A stretch of DNA of 54,963 bases from an uncultured Algimonas sp. Lineage in GTDB: Bacteria > Pseudomonadota > Alphaproteobacteria > Caulobacterales > Maricaulaceae. The notes below the pieces were generated by a model that worked only from the letters and a program-made list of their open reading frames with translations, ran no database searches and had not been told where the DNA came from. The translations under genes were made by a program, and so were the position numbers. The stretch covers positions 1-54,963 of the forward strand of contig CALDUL010000021.1 of assembly GCA_937923575.1 (NCBI GenBank), written 5' to 3'. Below, one piece after another: positions 35,850 through 44,995 of the stretch (position 1 is its first letter; the number at the start of each line of letters is the position of its first letter).

Positions 35850-37513
35850 GTGTCTCCGCCGGGAGTGGCCTCTCTTGGACAGGACAAGGCTGGCTCCACA
35901 CACTCGGCCTGCTCGCGCTGGGGGCGATCACCGTCTTCGGCTTTGCACCGTTTCACCTCTGGGGGCTGACGCTGCTGGGCCTGGCCGGGCTGTTCATCCG
36001 ATTGCACGGCGTTAGCCAGTGGGCGCGCGAAGGCCGGGCGGGGGCGGAGCAGGCAAGCGCTGGCCGCGCGGGATTTCGTACCGGGCTGGTTTTCGGGTTG
36101 GGCTGGTTCTCGGCCAGCTGTTTCTGGATCGCATCCGCCTTTGTCGAACGCGGCCCGACATTCGTTGCGCTCGCACCGCCCATGGTCGGGGGGCTGGCCG
36201 TCCTGCTCGCGCTCTTCTGGGCGGCCGCCGGATGGTGGACAGCCCGCGTCATGGCGGATGGGCGTTCGTCCTGGCGCGCCGCTGTGAGCTTCATCGCGGT
36301 CATGATGCTGGCCGAACTCGCACGCGGGCATATTCTGTCCGGCTTCCCATGGAACTTGCCGGGCTATGCGTTCGAACCGGGCGGCGCGATCAGCCAGGGG
36401 GCGCGGCTCGTCGGTATCTACGGCCTGTCGATGCTCATGCTGATCGGTGCGGTCGGACTGGCCAGAATCCTGTTGCAGAGAGACTGGGTCGCGGGCGCAG
36501 GCGCAGCGGCGCTCTTCCTTATGGCGTTTGGCTACGGCGCGCTACGACTGGGCGCAGCGGTCACGGGCAACCAACCCGGTATAGCCTTGCGCATCGTGAC
36601 GGTCCCTTTCCGGCAGAGTGAACAGCTCGATCCGCGCACGCGCGGCGCCATCACCCAAGCCTTCATCGACCAGAGCCTGCAGCCGGGCCTGGAAGACATC
36701 ACCCATCTCATCTGGCCGGAGAGCGCCGTGCTCGGCGTCGTAATGGAGGACTATGACCTGCTCTACGGCATGGGCGGCGCGCTGGCGCAATATGACGACA
36801 CCCCGCCGGTCTGGATCATCAACTCGGTGCGCGAAGAGATCTCTCCCGACCCCAAGACGGGTCAGCCGGATTGGCGCTATTACAACGCATCGGTCGCGAT
36901 TTCCTATGACGCGGCCGGCGTGCCGACCGTCGCTGCCTTCAATGACAAGCGCAAGCTGGTGCCCTTCGGCGAGTTCATTCCGGGCGGCGAGATCGTCGAA
37001 GACCTCGGCGCGCGACTGGTCTCCACCGCGCTCAATTCCTTCACCCCGGCGGATGCGAAGTCGCCCGCGAACTATCCCGGCCTGCCGCCGATCAGCGCGC
37101 AGATCTGCTATGAGGTGATTTTCCCCGGACTGACGCGCAGAGGCGGCGCACAGGACCCGCAGGCCATTCTCAACCAGTCGAACGACGCGTGGTTCGGGCG
37201 CACGATCGGGCTGGATCATCACGCCGCCATCGCGCGCTATCGCGCCATAGAGGAAGGGCTGCCATTGATCCGCGCGGCGGCGAATGGGGTCACCGGCAGC
37301 TTCGATGCCTATGGCCGGGTGGTCGACCTCGCGCCACAACCACGAGGAGAAGCGCAGCCGACCTTCATCGACACGGTTCTGCCGCTCCCGGCCGGGGGAA
37401 AAGCGGGTTCGGACCGCTCCGGCCCATCGCGAATCCTTCTTGTTAATTGCGGCCTTGCCTTGCTTAATCTCGTTTTACTTCTAATGAGCGTTACAAAGCG
37501 CCGGATAGGCTGA
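35846..37513 (+). CDS. lnt: Apolipoprotein N-acyltransferase
   Basis: Lnt adds the third acyl chain to lipoproteins in the inner membrane. The 555-residue protein has six or more N-terminal membrane helices, then a nitrilase-fold periplasmic domain with the triad E292 (WPESAV), K368 (NDKRKLVPFGEF) and C421 (QICYEVIFP), and a last helix near the end. The start overlaps the ybeX stop. Many lipoprotein precursors are encoded in this window, consistent with need for the enzyme. Confidence 0.95.
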   Translation: MSVSAGSGLSWTGQGWLHTLGLLALGAITVFGFAPFHLWGLTLLGLAGLFIRLHGVSQWAREGRAGAEQASAGRAGFRTGLVFGLGWFSASCFWIASAFVERGPTFVALAPPMVGGLAVLLALFWAAAGWWTARVMADGRSSWRAAVSFIAVMMLAELARGHILSGFPWNLPGYAFEPGGAISQGARLVGIYGLSMLMLIGAVGLARILLQRDWVAGAGAAALFLMAFGYGALRLGAAVTGNQPGIALRIVTVPFRQSEQLDPRTRGAITQAFIDQSLQPGLEDITHLIWPESAVLGVVMEDYDLLYGMGGALAQYDDTPPVWIINSVREEISPDPKTGQPDWRYYNASVAISYDAAGVPTVAAFNDKRKLVPFGEFIPGGEIVEDLGARLVSTALNSFTPADAKSPANYPGLPPISAQICYEVIFPGLTRRGGAQDPQAILNQSNDAWFGRTIGLDHHAAIARYRAIEEGLPLIRAAANGVTGSFDAYGRVVDLAPQPRGEAQPTFIDTVLPLPAGGKAGSDRSGPSRILLVNCGLALLNLVLLLMSVTKRRIG

Positions 37514-37640
37514 CGCATCGTGGGGATGCGGGTCGCCTGACGGTAAAATCAAAGGAGCGGCGAGCCGCACAAAATACACTTTCGTTCGCGATTTCGGTGG
37601 GGGCACCACGCGCCGGGAACGATGGGATCGGGAAGAGACA

Positions 37641-38057
37641 ATGATAAATAAACATGCGCCGCGATCGGCTAACCCGGTCGACGTCCATGTCGGCTCGCGC
37701 ATTCGCATGCGTCGGCAGATCCTGAAAATGAGTCAGGAAAAACTTGGTGACCAGCTGGGCGTCACCTTTCAGCAGGTTCAGAAATACGAACGCGGCGCGA
37801 ACCGTGTGGGTGCGTCGCGCCTATGGCGTCTGTCGCAAGTGCTCGAAGTGTCGATCGCCTTTTTCTTCGAAGGCCTGACCAATGAGATCGAGGCGGGCGA
37901 GTTTGCCGACGGAGACCAGATGCCGATCGTCTATGACTTCATCAACAGCTCGGACGGCGTCGCCCTGGCCAAGGCCGTCAGCCAGATAAAGAGCAAGGCT
38001 GTGCGCCGCCAGATATTGGAACTCGCACGCAGCCTCGCCAAGGACGCTGCGGAATAA
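37641..38057 (+). CDS. XRE-family transcriptional regulator
   Basis: This 138-residue regulator has a Cro/C1-type HTH at about residues 18-75, with LGDQLGVTFQQVQKYERGANR and GASRLWRLSQVLEV. This form is typical of the XRE protein encoded after lnt in alphaproteobacteria. The C-terminal half (VYDFINSSDGVALAKAVSQI) is helical and may mediate dimerisation. It follows a 127-base spacer and may have its own promoter. metK, which commonly follows, is absent here; trmB follows. It is closely similar in its HTH to the regulator at 50968. Confidence 0.88.
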   Translation: MINKHAPRSANPVDVHVGSRIRMRRQILKMSQEKLGDQLGVTFQQVQKYERGANRVGASRLWRLSQVLEVSIAFFFEGLTNEIEAGEFADGDQMPIVYDFINSSDGVALAKAVSQIKSKAVRRQILELARSLAKDAAE

Positions 38058-38123
38058 GCTCTGGTGAATAAGGGCTGGCGCGCCCGCTTGGCGTAGAGAG
38101 CTGGGGGCGCTAACGGCGCCGCC

Positions 38124-38816
38124 ATGCCACTCGACCATAAAGACAAGACGACTTTCCGCACCTTTGGCCGCGCCAAGGGCCGCACGCTCACGGCGTCGCA
38201 GGAAGCGGTCATGGCCGAACACTGGCCACGACTCTCGATTGCGCCGGGCGATGCGCTCCCGAGTGCGGCCGACGGCAAGCCGCTCTGGCTGGAGATCGGC
38301 TACGGCATGGGCAGTCATGTGCTGCACCTCGCGCGCACCCATCCGGAGGTGAATGTTCTCGGTGCGGAGCCGTTTCTGAACGGCACGGCGAAAGTGGTCA
38401 GAGGCGCTGCGGAAGAGGGGCTCGACAATCTGCGCCTGTTCCGCGGTGATGTGCGCGAGTTTCTGGAACCCGTGCCGGATGCGAGCTTTGCGCGTGTCTA
38501 CATCCTGTTCCCGGACCCATGGCCCAAGGCGCGGCACAATAAGCGCCGCCTGATCCGCACGGCGTTTATTCAGGAGTTGTCACGGGTGATCGAACCGGGC
38601 GGGCAGCTGACATTCGCGTCCGACATTCCGCATTATGTCGATTGGGCGCTGACGCGCTTTCGCAGCCATCAGCGCAAGAATCCCGGCGCGGGGTTCGCCA
38701 TGAACGACCGCGATCCGAAGCAGCCGCCCGAAGGCTGGCCCGGCACGAAATATGAGGCCAAGGCCCGGCGCGAAGGCCGGACCCCTTACTGGTTCGAATT
38801 CACCCGCGAGGGGTGA
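38124..38816 (+). CDS. trmB: tRNA (guanine-N7)-methyltransferase TrmB
   Basis: TrmB makes m7G46 in tRNA with SAM. The 230-residue product has the SAM motif LEIGYGMGSHVLHLA, LGAEPFL, the diagnostic LFPDPWPKARHNKRR and the C-terminal KYEAKARREGR with a Trp-Phe end. The ATG is 66 bases after the XRE gene. It converges with secB with a 20-base gap. Confidence 0.94.
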   Translation: MPLDHKDKTTFRTFGRAKGRTLTASQEAVMAEHWPRLSIAPGDALPSAADGKPLWLEIGYGMGSHVLHLARTHPEVNVLGAEPFLNGTAKVVRGAAEEGLDNLRLFRGDVREFLEPVPDASFARVYILFPDPWPKARHNKRRLIRTAFIQELSRVIEPGGQLTFASDIPHYVDWALTRFRSHQRKNPGAGFAMNDRDPKQPPEGWPGTKYEAKARREGRTPYWFEFTREG

Positions 38817-38836
38817 GAGGGCCGTTCAAGCCCTGC

Positions 38837-39433
38837 CTAGTTCAAACCCTGTTCCTGGGCGCGGCGCATCATCTCGTCGCGGAACATGCCGGCGAAATCG
38901 GGCATATCGAGCATAACGGGCGGAAAGCCGCCGTCCTGCGTCATGTCGGCGAGGATCTTGCGCGCATAGGGGAAGATCACGCGCGGGCATTCGATCATCA
39001 TCATCGGCTGCATCTGTTCCAGACCGACATTCTGGATCGCGAACAGACCGGCGTAGTCGATCTCCGCGATGAAGGCCGTCTTGCCGTCGCGCATGGCATG
39101 CGCCTTCATGCGGATCGACACTTCCAGCGTGTTGTCGTCAAATACCTGACGGCCGATCGCCAGGTCGATATTGACCTCTGGCTGGGGCAGACCCGCGCGC
39201 AAGCTATCCGGCGCGGCCGGGTTCTCGAAGCTGGAGTCCTTTAGGTATTGTGCCAGCACGGACATCATGGGCGGTCCGGCCTGTTCGGCCTCTGGCGCAG
39301 GTGCGTCCTGTGCAGGGGCTTCAGGCGCTCCGCCCTCCATCAGTTTATCCAGCTCGGCATCCTTTTTGGCGGCCTTCTTCTTGGCCGGAGCTTTCGCAGG
39401 CTTCTTCTTCGTCTCTTTGGGCGTCTTCGCCAT
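38837..39433 (-). CDS. secB: Protein-export chaperone SecB with N-terminal extension
   Basis: SecB keeps precursors export-competent and hands them to SecA. The core from about residue 55 shows VLAQYLKDSSFENPAA, the beta-strand VNIDLAIGR and LEVSIRMKAHA, GLFAIQNV and MIECPRVIFPYARKI. A 50-residue N-terminal tail rich in Lys, Ala and Pro (KKKPAKAPAKKKAAKK) precedes it, which most SecB proteins lack. I chose the ATG at 39433. Upstream gene order, divergent from a Tim44-like gene, is typical of alphaproteobacteria. Confidence 0.92.
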   Translation of the reverse strand: MAKTPKETKKKPAKAPAKKKAAKKDAELDKLMEGGAPEAPAQDAPAPEAEQAGPPMMSVLAQYLKDSSFENPAAPDSLRAGLPQPEVNIDLAIGRQVFDDNTLEVSIRMKAHAMRDGKTAFIAEIDYAGLFAIQNVGLEQMQPMMMIECPRVIFPYARKILADMTQDGGFPPVMLDMPDFAGMFRDEMMRRAQEQGLN

Positions 39434-39553
39434 GTCATGTTCCTCTATTGAAACAGCACCGCATGGGGGCGCGGCACGTAAGTCATATGCGGCGCGCGCT
39501 AACACGGCCATTGCACGCTTCCAATAGGAGGCGCGCTGCTTATATGGGGTGAC

Positions 39554-40231
39554 ATGGGTCCAATGTTCGAAATTGTTTTCTACGCCGCGATTGCCGTGGT
39601 CATCTGTGTCGCCTTCTACTCGGTGCTCGGCAAGTCGGTGGGGCGCGGACCCGAAGACGCCTTCAACCCGGACGAGGTATTCGGCGGCGATGACAAGACC
39701 CCACGAGAGCGCAGCCAGCCGGAGGTCGATGACGGCACGGGCCTGTCCGCCGTGCTGCAGGCCGAGCCGGGCTTTTCGCCCGCACAATTCATCGACGGTG
39801 CGAAAACGGCCTATTCCATGATCCTGGAGGCCTTTGCCTCCGGCGATCGGGAGACGCTGGGCGAGCTGCTCACGGCCGACACCTACGCCGTCTACGACGC
39901 GGCGATCACCGACCGCGAAGCGCAGAACCTCACTCAGGTCACAGATCTCGGCCGCCTGCGCACCTGTGCCATCAAGACGGCGCGCGTCGAGGACGGCACG
40001 GCCATCATCCGCGTGCTCTATGAGGCCGAAATCGCATCGGCCCTGCGCAGCGAGAGCGGAGAGCTGGTCGAGGGCGATCCGGATATGCTGAGCTCGATCT
40101 CCGAAGTCTGGACCTATAGCCGCGCGATCGGATCAAAAGACCCCGCATGGCGGCTGGCGGATGTGGAACCGTCCGAGGGCGACGACCTGCCTGCCGACCC
40201 GACCCCGGATACCAAACCCTCAGGGACGTAG
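39554..40231 (+). CDS. Tim44/TimA-like membrane-anchored protein
   Basis: A short N-terminal helix (MFEIVFYAAIAVVICVAFYS) anchors a 225-residue protein. After an acidic linker, the region from about residue 75 (FIDGAKTAYSMILEAFASGD) to 215 matches the Tim44-like domain. This bacterial homologue of a mitochondrial import motor subunit is regularly encoded beside secB and mltA. The C-terminal tail is Pro/Asp rich. It stops 3 bases before mltA, so they are co-transcribed. A role in envelope protein handling is inferred. Confidence 0.86.
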   Translation: MGPMFEIVFYAAIAVVICVAFYSVLGKSVGRGPEDAFNPDEVFGGDDKTPRERSQPEVDDGTGLSAVLQAEPGFSPAQFIDGAKTAYSMILEAFASGDRETLGELLTADTYAVYDAAITDREAQNLTQVTDLGRLRTCAIKTARVEDGTAIIRVLYEAEIASALRSESGELVEGDPDMLSSISEVWTYSRAIGSKDPAWRLADVEPSEGDDLPADPTPDTKPSGT

Positions 40232-40234
40232 GCG

Positions 40235-41491
40235 ATGCGCCGTGCGCTTGGCGGACTGATTGCGCTCGTCGGCCTGTCCGCTTGCGCGACCATCGATACG
40301 CCTCAACCTTTGCCCGATCTCGGCCCGGTCGTCGTGGTCGATCCCAACAACCCGCGCACCAGCGGTCCCGTCGTGATCGCGAGACCGCAGCTCGAGCCGC
40401 CCGCGGCGCCGCCGATTCCCGCGCCGCCGCCCGCCCCGACAGAGCCACCGCCGGAGCGTGTCGTCGAAGCGCCCGACCTCTTCGCCAATTTGCCTTTTTG
40501 GGACAGCTCCGATCTGGGTCCCGCCCTGTCCGCTTTCCGCCGCGGCTGCGAAGCGATGCTGAAGGCCGATAGCGCCCAAGCGCTCAATCCCGAATTGCCG
40601 CAATACGGCTCCTACGGCGATTGGCAGCCCGCCTGTCTGGACGCGCAGTTCGCGAGCGATCCCAAGCGCTTTTTCGAGACACGCTTTGCCCCGCTCTCGC
40701 TCGCGACGGAGACGGAGAGCGAGGGTCTGCTGACGGGCTATTACGAACCGGAGGTCGATGTGCGCATCAGGCCGGACGCGGTCTATTCGGAAGCCATCCT
40801 GGCCAAACCGAAGTCAAAGGCGGTGCAAAACCATCCGCGCGCGCAGATCGGCCCGCGCAGTGCGCGCGTCATCGCTTACGGCAAACCCATCGATGTCTTC
40901 TTCTTGCAGATTCAGGGTTCCGGACGATTGCGATATTCCGACGGCCGGATCCTGCGCGCCGCCTATGCGGGCAATAATGGAAAGCCCTACCGCTCCATCG
41001 GGCGCGTGCTGATCGAACGGGGCGAGCTCACCAAGGACCGCAGCTCCAAGCGCGATATCGAGGCGTGGATGGCGGAGGCCGGACCAGTGAAATCGCGCGC
41101 GCTGATGAATGAGAACCCGCGCTATATCTTCTTCACCGAGCAGAAGATCCGGCCGGGCGAAGGACCCAGAGGTGCGATGCGCGTGCCGCTCACACCCATG
41201 GCGTCTATTGCCGTCGACCCGCGCGCGCACCCCTACGGCACGCTGGTCTGGATGAACACGAAACTCCCGACACGCGCGCGCGACTACCGAGGCGTCGACA
41301 GCGGGCTGTTGGTGGTGGCCCAAGACACTGGCAGCGCGATCCGTGGTTCCTTGCGCGGTGACCTCTTCTTCGGCTCGGGTGCGGAAGCGGGCGCGCGGGC
41401 CGGCGTGATGAAACACCCGGTGCGCTGGACCGTGCTGGTGCCAAAGCATCTGGCGCCGGACACGGTGCGGATCGCGATGGCCACGCCATGA
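40235..41491 (+). CDS. mltA: Membrane-bound lytic murein transglycosylase A
   Basis: MltA cleaves peptidoglycan to 1,6-anhydromuropeptides. The 418-residue product has a lipoprotein signal (LIALVGLSAC), a Pro-rich linker at 35-70, the MltA domain with LLTGYYEPEVDV and IQGSGRLRYSDG, and a C-terminal 3D domain with AQDTGSAIRG holding the catalytic aspartate, then GRAGVMKHPVRW-like end. It starts 3 bases after the Tim44-like gene. Its stop overlaps the next ATG (ATGA). Confidence 0.94.
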   Translation: MRRALGGLIALVGLSACATIDTPQPLPDLGPVVVVDPNNPRTSGPVVIARPQLEPPAAPPIPAPPPAPTEPPPERVVEAPDLFANLPFWDSSDLGPALSAFRRGCEAMLKADSAQALNPELPQYGSYGDWQPACLDAQFASDPKRFFETRFAPLSLATETESEGLLTGYYEPEVDVRIRPDAVYSEAILAKPKSKAVQNHPRAQIGPRSARVIAYGKPIDVFFLQIQGSGRLRYSDGRILRAAYAGNNGKPYRSIGRVLIERGELTKDRSSKRDIEAWMAEAGPVKSRALMNENPRYIFFTEQKIRPGEGPRGAMRVPLTPMASIAVDPRAHPYGTLVWMNTKLPTRARDYRGVDSGLLVVAQDTGSAIRGSLRGDLFFGSGAEAGARAGVMKHPVRWTVLVPKHLAPDTVRIAMATP

Positions 41492-41781
41492 TACTCGGGA
41501 TTCTGTGGGTCACCTTCGTCATCTGGCTGATGGGCGTGAACGTGCTCACCTATCTCGGCATGAAGGCGGCGTGGCGGGAGGCGGTGGAAAAGGATGGGTA
41601 TGAGCTGTCCTTCTTCCACTATCGCACATGGGATCACGACAATGGCGGGGAATTGGCCCTCCGACCGTTCAGCAGCTATCGACGTTACTTGCTGAACAAT
41701 GATGTCGGGCAGCGGCGATTGAGGATCTGGTCGGGTCTGATGCCGATCGTCTCCATACTCATCCTGCTCCGGGCGACATGA
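41488..41781 (+). CDS. Small membrane protein
   Basis: The 97-residue product has an N-terminal helix (MILGILWVTFVIWLMGVNVLTYLGM), a polar middle and a C-terminal helix (IVSILILLRAT). I do not recognise the family. It overlaps mltA and smr at both ends as ATGA, so it is part of the same coupled operon. Confidence 0.72.
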   Translation: MILGILWVTFVIWLMGVNVLTYLGMKAAWREAVEKDGYELSFFHYRTWDHDNGGELALRPFSSYRRYLLNNDVGQRRLRIWSGLMPIVSILILLRAT

Positions 41782-42269
41782 ACCGAAAGCTGGACGCCTC
41801 CGAACGCCTCGTCTGGAACCGGGTGGCGCGCACGGTCGCCCCGCGCCGCCGTCCGCATGGCCCGCAGGCCGCCAAGCCGCTCCCAACCCGCGAGGACTTT
41901 GGCGCGATGATGCGACTGCCCGCGCTGCAAACCGCCAAGGCCAATCCGACTGGAGCTGTGCCGACCAACACTGAGCGCCCCGTGCGCCGCGGCCGGGTGG
42001 AGATCGACGCAAAAGTCGACCTGCACGGCATGACCCGCGAACAGGCGCACGCCGCGCTCGGCACAGCGCTGATGCGCACGGCCAAACGCTCGGGCCGCTG
42101 CCTGCTGGTCATCACGGGCAAGGGGCCACGGCTGGAGGGCGTGCTGCGGACCAGCCTGCCAGGCTGGCTCAACGCGCCGGACCTGCGCCCCTATGTGGCC
42201 AGCTTCGCGCCCGCCCATGTCCGGCACGGCGGCTCCGGCGCGTGGTATGTCTTTTTGCGAGGGAGCTGA
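41778..42269 (+). CDS. smr: Smr domain protein
   Basis: The 163-residue protein has a C-terminal Smr domain with the DLHGMTREQA and HGGSGAWYVFL motifs, found in MutS2 and stand-alone nucleases. Smr endonucleases can act on DNA or on mRNA at collided ribosomes. The N-terminal 70 residues are basic and disordered. The ATG overlaps the small membrane gene. Placement after mltA is conserved in alphaproteobacteria. Confidence 0.88.
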   Translation: MNRKLDASERLVWNRVARTVAPRRRPHGPQAAKPLPTREDFGAMMRLPALQTAKANPTGAVPTNTERPVRRGRVEIDAKVDLHGMTREQAHAALGTALMRTAKRSGRCLLVITGKGPRLEGVLRTSLPGWLNAPDLRPYVASFAPAHVRHGGSGAWYVFLRGS

Positions 42270-42270
42270 G

Positions 42271-43191
42271 ATGGACACGCGAGATTTGCACGATCCGGAA
42301 CTGCTGCCGCTGATCGACAACATGCCGCGCTTTGCATGGTCCGACGCGACCCTGCCGACTATCCGCGAAACCTTCGCCGCCCTGCAGCCCGAACCCGCCC
42401 CGCTGCCGGATGGCGTGCGCGTGGAGGAGATCATGATCCCCGGCTGTCCCGGAGAGCCGGATGTGCGCGCTCTTCGCTTCACGCCCCCGGGCACGCCGCG
42501 TGGTCTGCTGCTGCATTTCCACGGCGGCGGCATGGTGATGGGCAGCCCCGAAGGGTCACGCGACCGCAATGCCGCGCTCTGTGCGCAGCTGGGCGTGAGC
42601 GTGCTCGCGCCGGCCTACCGCCTCTCGCCCGAACATCGCGCGCCGGCCGCCGTGATGGACGGGCTCGCGGCACTGCTGTTTGCCGCGCAGGACACGCCGT
42701 TGGACCGCATCGTTGTCAGCGGAGACAGCGCGGGCGGGTTGATGGCGATCAGCACGGTGGCGGCCGCGCGCGCTCACCTGCCCGGCGAGATCGCGCTGCT
42801 GCACCTCGTCTATCCCATGCTCGACCCCGCGACGGGTGGCCCGGACTGCCGCGCGCTTCCCACCTCTGGCGAGTTCATCTGGACGCGGCAGAGCAATCGT
42901 TATGGCTGGGATGCCTATCTGAACCGGATCGACCCGGTCGCCGCCCATGTCCCCTCCGCACTCATGGATGTGTCGGATTTCCCGCCAGTCTGGATCGGCA
43001 CGGGCAGTCTCGATCTGTTCTTTGCGGAGAACCTCGCCTTCGCAGCCCGGCTGGCGGGCGCAGGCGTGAGCCTTGACATGAACGTCTATTCCGGCGCGCC
43101 GCACGCCTTCAACATCATGGCGGAGGCCGCGGTGACACAGCGCTTTTCGCGCGACTACTCCGAGGCGCTGGAGCGGGTCTTCGGGTCCTGA
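42271..43191 (+). CDS. Alpha/beta hydrolase, hormone-sensitive-lipase type esterase
   Basis: The 306-residue hydrolase has the oxyanion HGGGMVMG, the nucleophile elbow GDSAGG, an Asp in LDLFF and a His in GAPHAFN, the HSL/bacterial esterase family IV set. It starts 1 base after smr, so it is probably co-transcribed. A soluble cytoplasmic short-chain esterase is likely. The substrate is unknown. Confidence 0.88.
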   Translation: MDTRDLHDPELLPLIDNMPRFAWSDATLPTIRETFAALQPEPAPLPDGVRVEEIMIPGCPGEPDVRALRFTPPGTPRGLLLHFHGGGMVMGSPEGSRDRNAALCAQLGVSVLAPAYRLSPEHRAPAAVMDGLAALLFAAQDTPLDRIVVSGDSAGGLMAISTVAAARAHLPGEIALLHLVYPMLDPATGGPDCRALPTSGEFIWTRQSNRYGWDAYLNRIDPVAAHVPSALMDVSDFPPVWIGTGSLDLFFAENLAFAARLAGAGVSLDMNVYSGAPHAFNIMAEAAVTQRFSRDYSEALERVFGS

Positions 43192-43239
43192 ACCCGACTA
43201 TCTCTTGTCCCGCGCGTCGTCATGGGCCAATCATTGGCC

Positions 43240-44874
43240 ATGAGAAATGCCCTGATCGCTGCGTCCATCCTCACCCTGGCGGCCTGCGCGCCACAAGCGG
43301 ACAACACCTCGACCGAGATCAATGCCCCGGCAGCGTCCGCCGACTATGACGGCATGCGCTTCGCGGCGAACGGGCTGACGGCTCTGAGCTTGCCGGAGTT
43401 ATCGGACAGACTGCGCGCGGGCGAGCTGACCTCCGAAGAGCTGACGCAGGCCTATCTCGACCGCATCGACGCGATTGACCGCAACGGCCCGCGCCTGCGG
43501 TCCGTGCTGGCCCTCAACGACGCTGCGCTGGAACAGGCCCGCGCGTCAGATGCTCGCCATGCGGCGGGTGAACCCTTGGGCCCGCTGGACGGCGTGCCGA
43601 TCCTGCTCAAGGACAATATCGAGACGAAGGACGCAGGGCTCGCCACGACGGCAGGCGCCTATGCACTGGCGAACAATGTGACGGGTCGCGACAGCCCGCT
43701 GGTGGCCGGACTGCGCAGCGAAGGTGCTGTGATCCTGGGCAAGACGAACCTCTCGCAATGGGCCAATTTCCGGTCGCGCGACTCCGTCTCCGGCTGGTCG
43801 GCCGTCGGCGGTCAGGTCCGAAACCCGCATATGCTCGACCGCAGCCCCTGCGGATCCAGCTCCGGTTCCGGCGCGGCCATCGCAGCGGGGCTCGCGGCTG
43901 GCGCCGTCGGGACCGAGACCAATGGTTCCATCATCTGCCCGTCCAATGTGAACGGCATCGTCGGGTTCAAGCCGTCTGTGGGCGTCATCAGCCAGCAATA
44001 CATTGTGCCGATCAGCAGCACTCAGGACACGGCCGGACCGATGACGCGCAGCGTGCGCGGCGCGGCGCTGATGATGGATGCGATGGCGACCGATGGCTCC
44101 AGCGGCTATGCAGCTGCGCTCGACGCGGACAGCTTACGCGGCAAGCGTATCGGCGTGCTCCGTTTCGCCCAAGGGTCTAGCGCGGACATCAAGGCCAGAT
44201 TCGAAGAGGGGCTGGACAGCCTGCGCCGCGCAGGCGCCGAGCTGGTGGAGATCGAGGAATTCGATCTGGGTCTGGACAGCTACGGCGCGGACAGCCTCAA
44301 TGTGCTGGAGAGCGAGTTTCGCGCGCATCTGGGTGAGTATCTCGCCGACAGCCCGGCCGACATTCCCGTTCGATCGCTGAGTGAGCTGCGAGAGTGGAAC
44401 AAGGCCGAGCCGCGCGAGATGGCCGTGTTCGACCAGAGCCTGTTCGACACATCCGACGCGCGTCCCGGTCTCGACGATGCGGACTATGTCGCCGCGAAAG
44501 CCAATGTGCAGCGCGCGACGGGGGCAAACGGCATCGACCGGCTGATGGCCGAGAACGACGTCGTCGCACTGGTCAGCCCCTCCGGCCCGCTGTCATCGCG
44601 TGTCGATCCGATCAATGGCGACACCTGGCCCGCCTGGGCGGGGGCAGGCTATATGGCGGCGGTCGCGGGCTACCCCCACGCATCTGTGCCCATGGGCACG
44701 GTCCACGGCGTGCCGCTCGGCTTTTCCATCATGGCCGGTGCAGGCGATGACGCGAACGTCCTGTCCTTTGCCTATGCGCTGGAACAGGTGACGGAAGCCA
44801 TCGAGCAACCACGATATTACCGCGACGCCTATGACGTACCGGAGCTCGCGGCGGCGCTGGAGCCCGGGCGATAG
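43240..44874 (+). CDS. Amidase signature family lipoprotein
   Basis: The protein has a lipoprotein signal (LIAASILTLAAC) and an amidase signature domain. Lys of PILLKDNIET, the cis-Ser region CGSSSGSGAAIA and the nucleophile Ser of TETNGSIICPS form the Ser-cisSer-Lys triad. I prefer the ATG at 43240, directly before the signal peptide; an ATG at 43222 adds six residues. It is 544 residues, the normal length for this group. It may act on amides or peptides in the periplasm. Confidence 0.88.
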   Translation: MRNALIAASILTLAACAPQADNTSTEINAPAASADYDGMRFAANGLTALSLPELSDRLRAGELTSEELTQAYLDRIDAIDRNGPRLRSVLALNDAALEQARASDARHAAGEPLGPLDGVPILLKDNIETKDAGLATTAGAYALANNVTGRDSPLVAGLRSEGAVILGKTNLSQWANFRSRDSVSGWSAVGGQVRNPHMLDRSPCGSSSGSGAAIAAGLAAGAVGTETNGSIICPSNVNGIVGFKPSVGVISQQYIVPISSTQDTAGPMTRSVRGAALMMDAMATDGSSGYAAALDADSLRGKRIGVLRFAQGSSADIKARFEEGLDSLRRAGAELVEIEEFDLGLDSYGADSLNVLESEFRAHLGEYLADSPADIPVRSLSELREWNKAEPREMAVFDQSLFDTSDARPGLDDADYVAAKANVQRATGANGIDRLMAENDVVALVSPSGPLSSRVDPINGDTWPAWAGAGYMAAVAGYPHASVPMGTVHGVPLGFSIMAGAGDDANVLSFAYALEQVTEAIEQPRYYRDAYDVPELAAALEPGR

Positions 44875-44995
44875 ACTCAAAGTCGATCCGCACGGACCGC
44901 CGCACATCGCTCGCATGTCGGGTCGTTGGTGCGGGAATAATCGGTGCGGCGCGGGCATGTCGCCCCGACCGATAGATCGGCCGGATCAAGCGCGA

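Noticed and set aside
37514-37640. A SAM-binding riboswitch ahead of the XRE gene
   Set aside because: No clear pseudoknot or conserved SAM-II/SAM-V core could be seen, and metK is absent downstream.
44875-44995. A tRNA-like or terminator structure between amidase and msrA
   Set aside because: Only a 5-bp palindrome (CCGAT-AG-ATCGG) is visible, with no U-tract and no TΨC-arm sequence.
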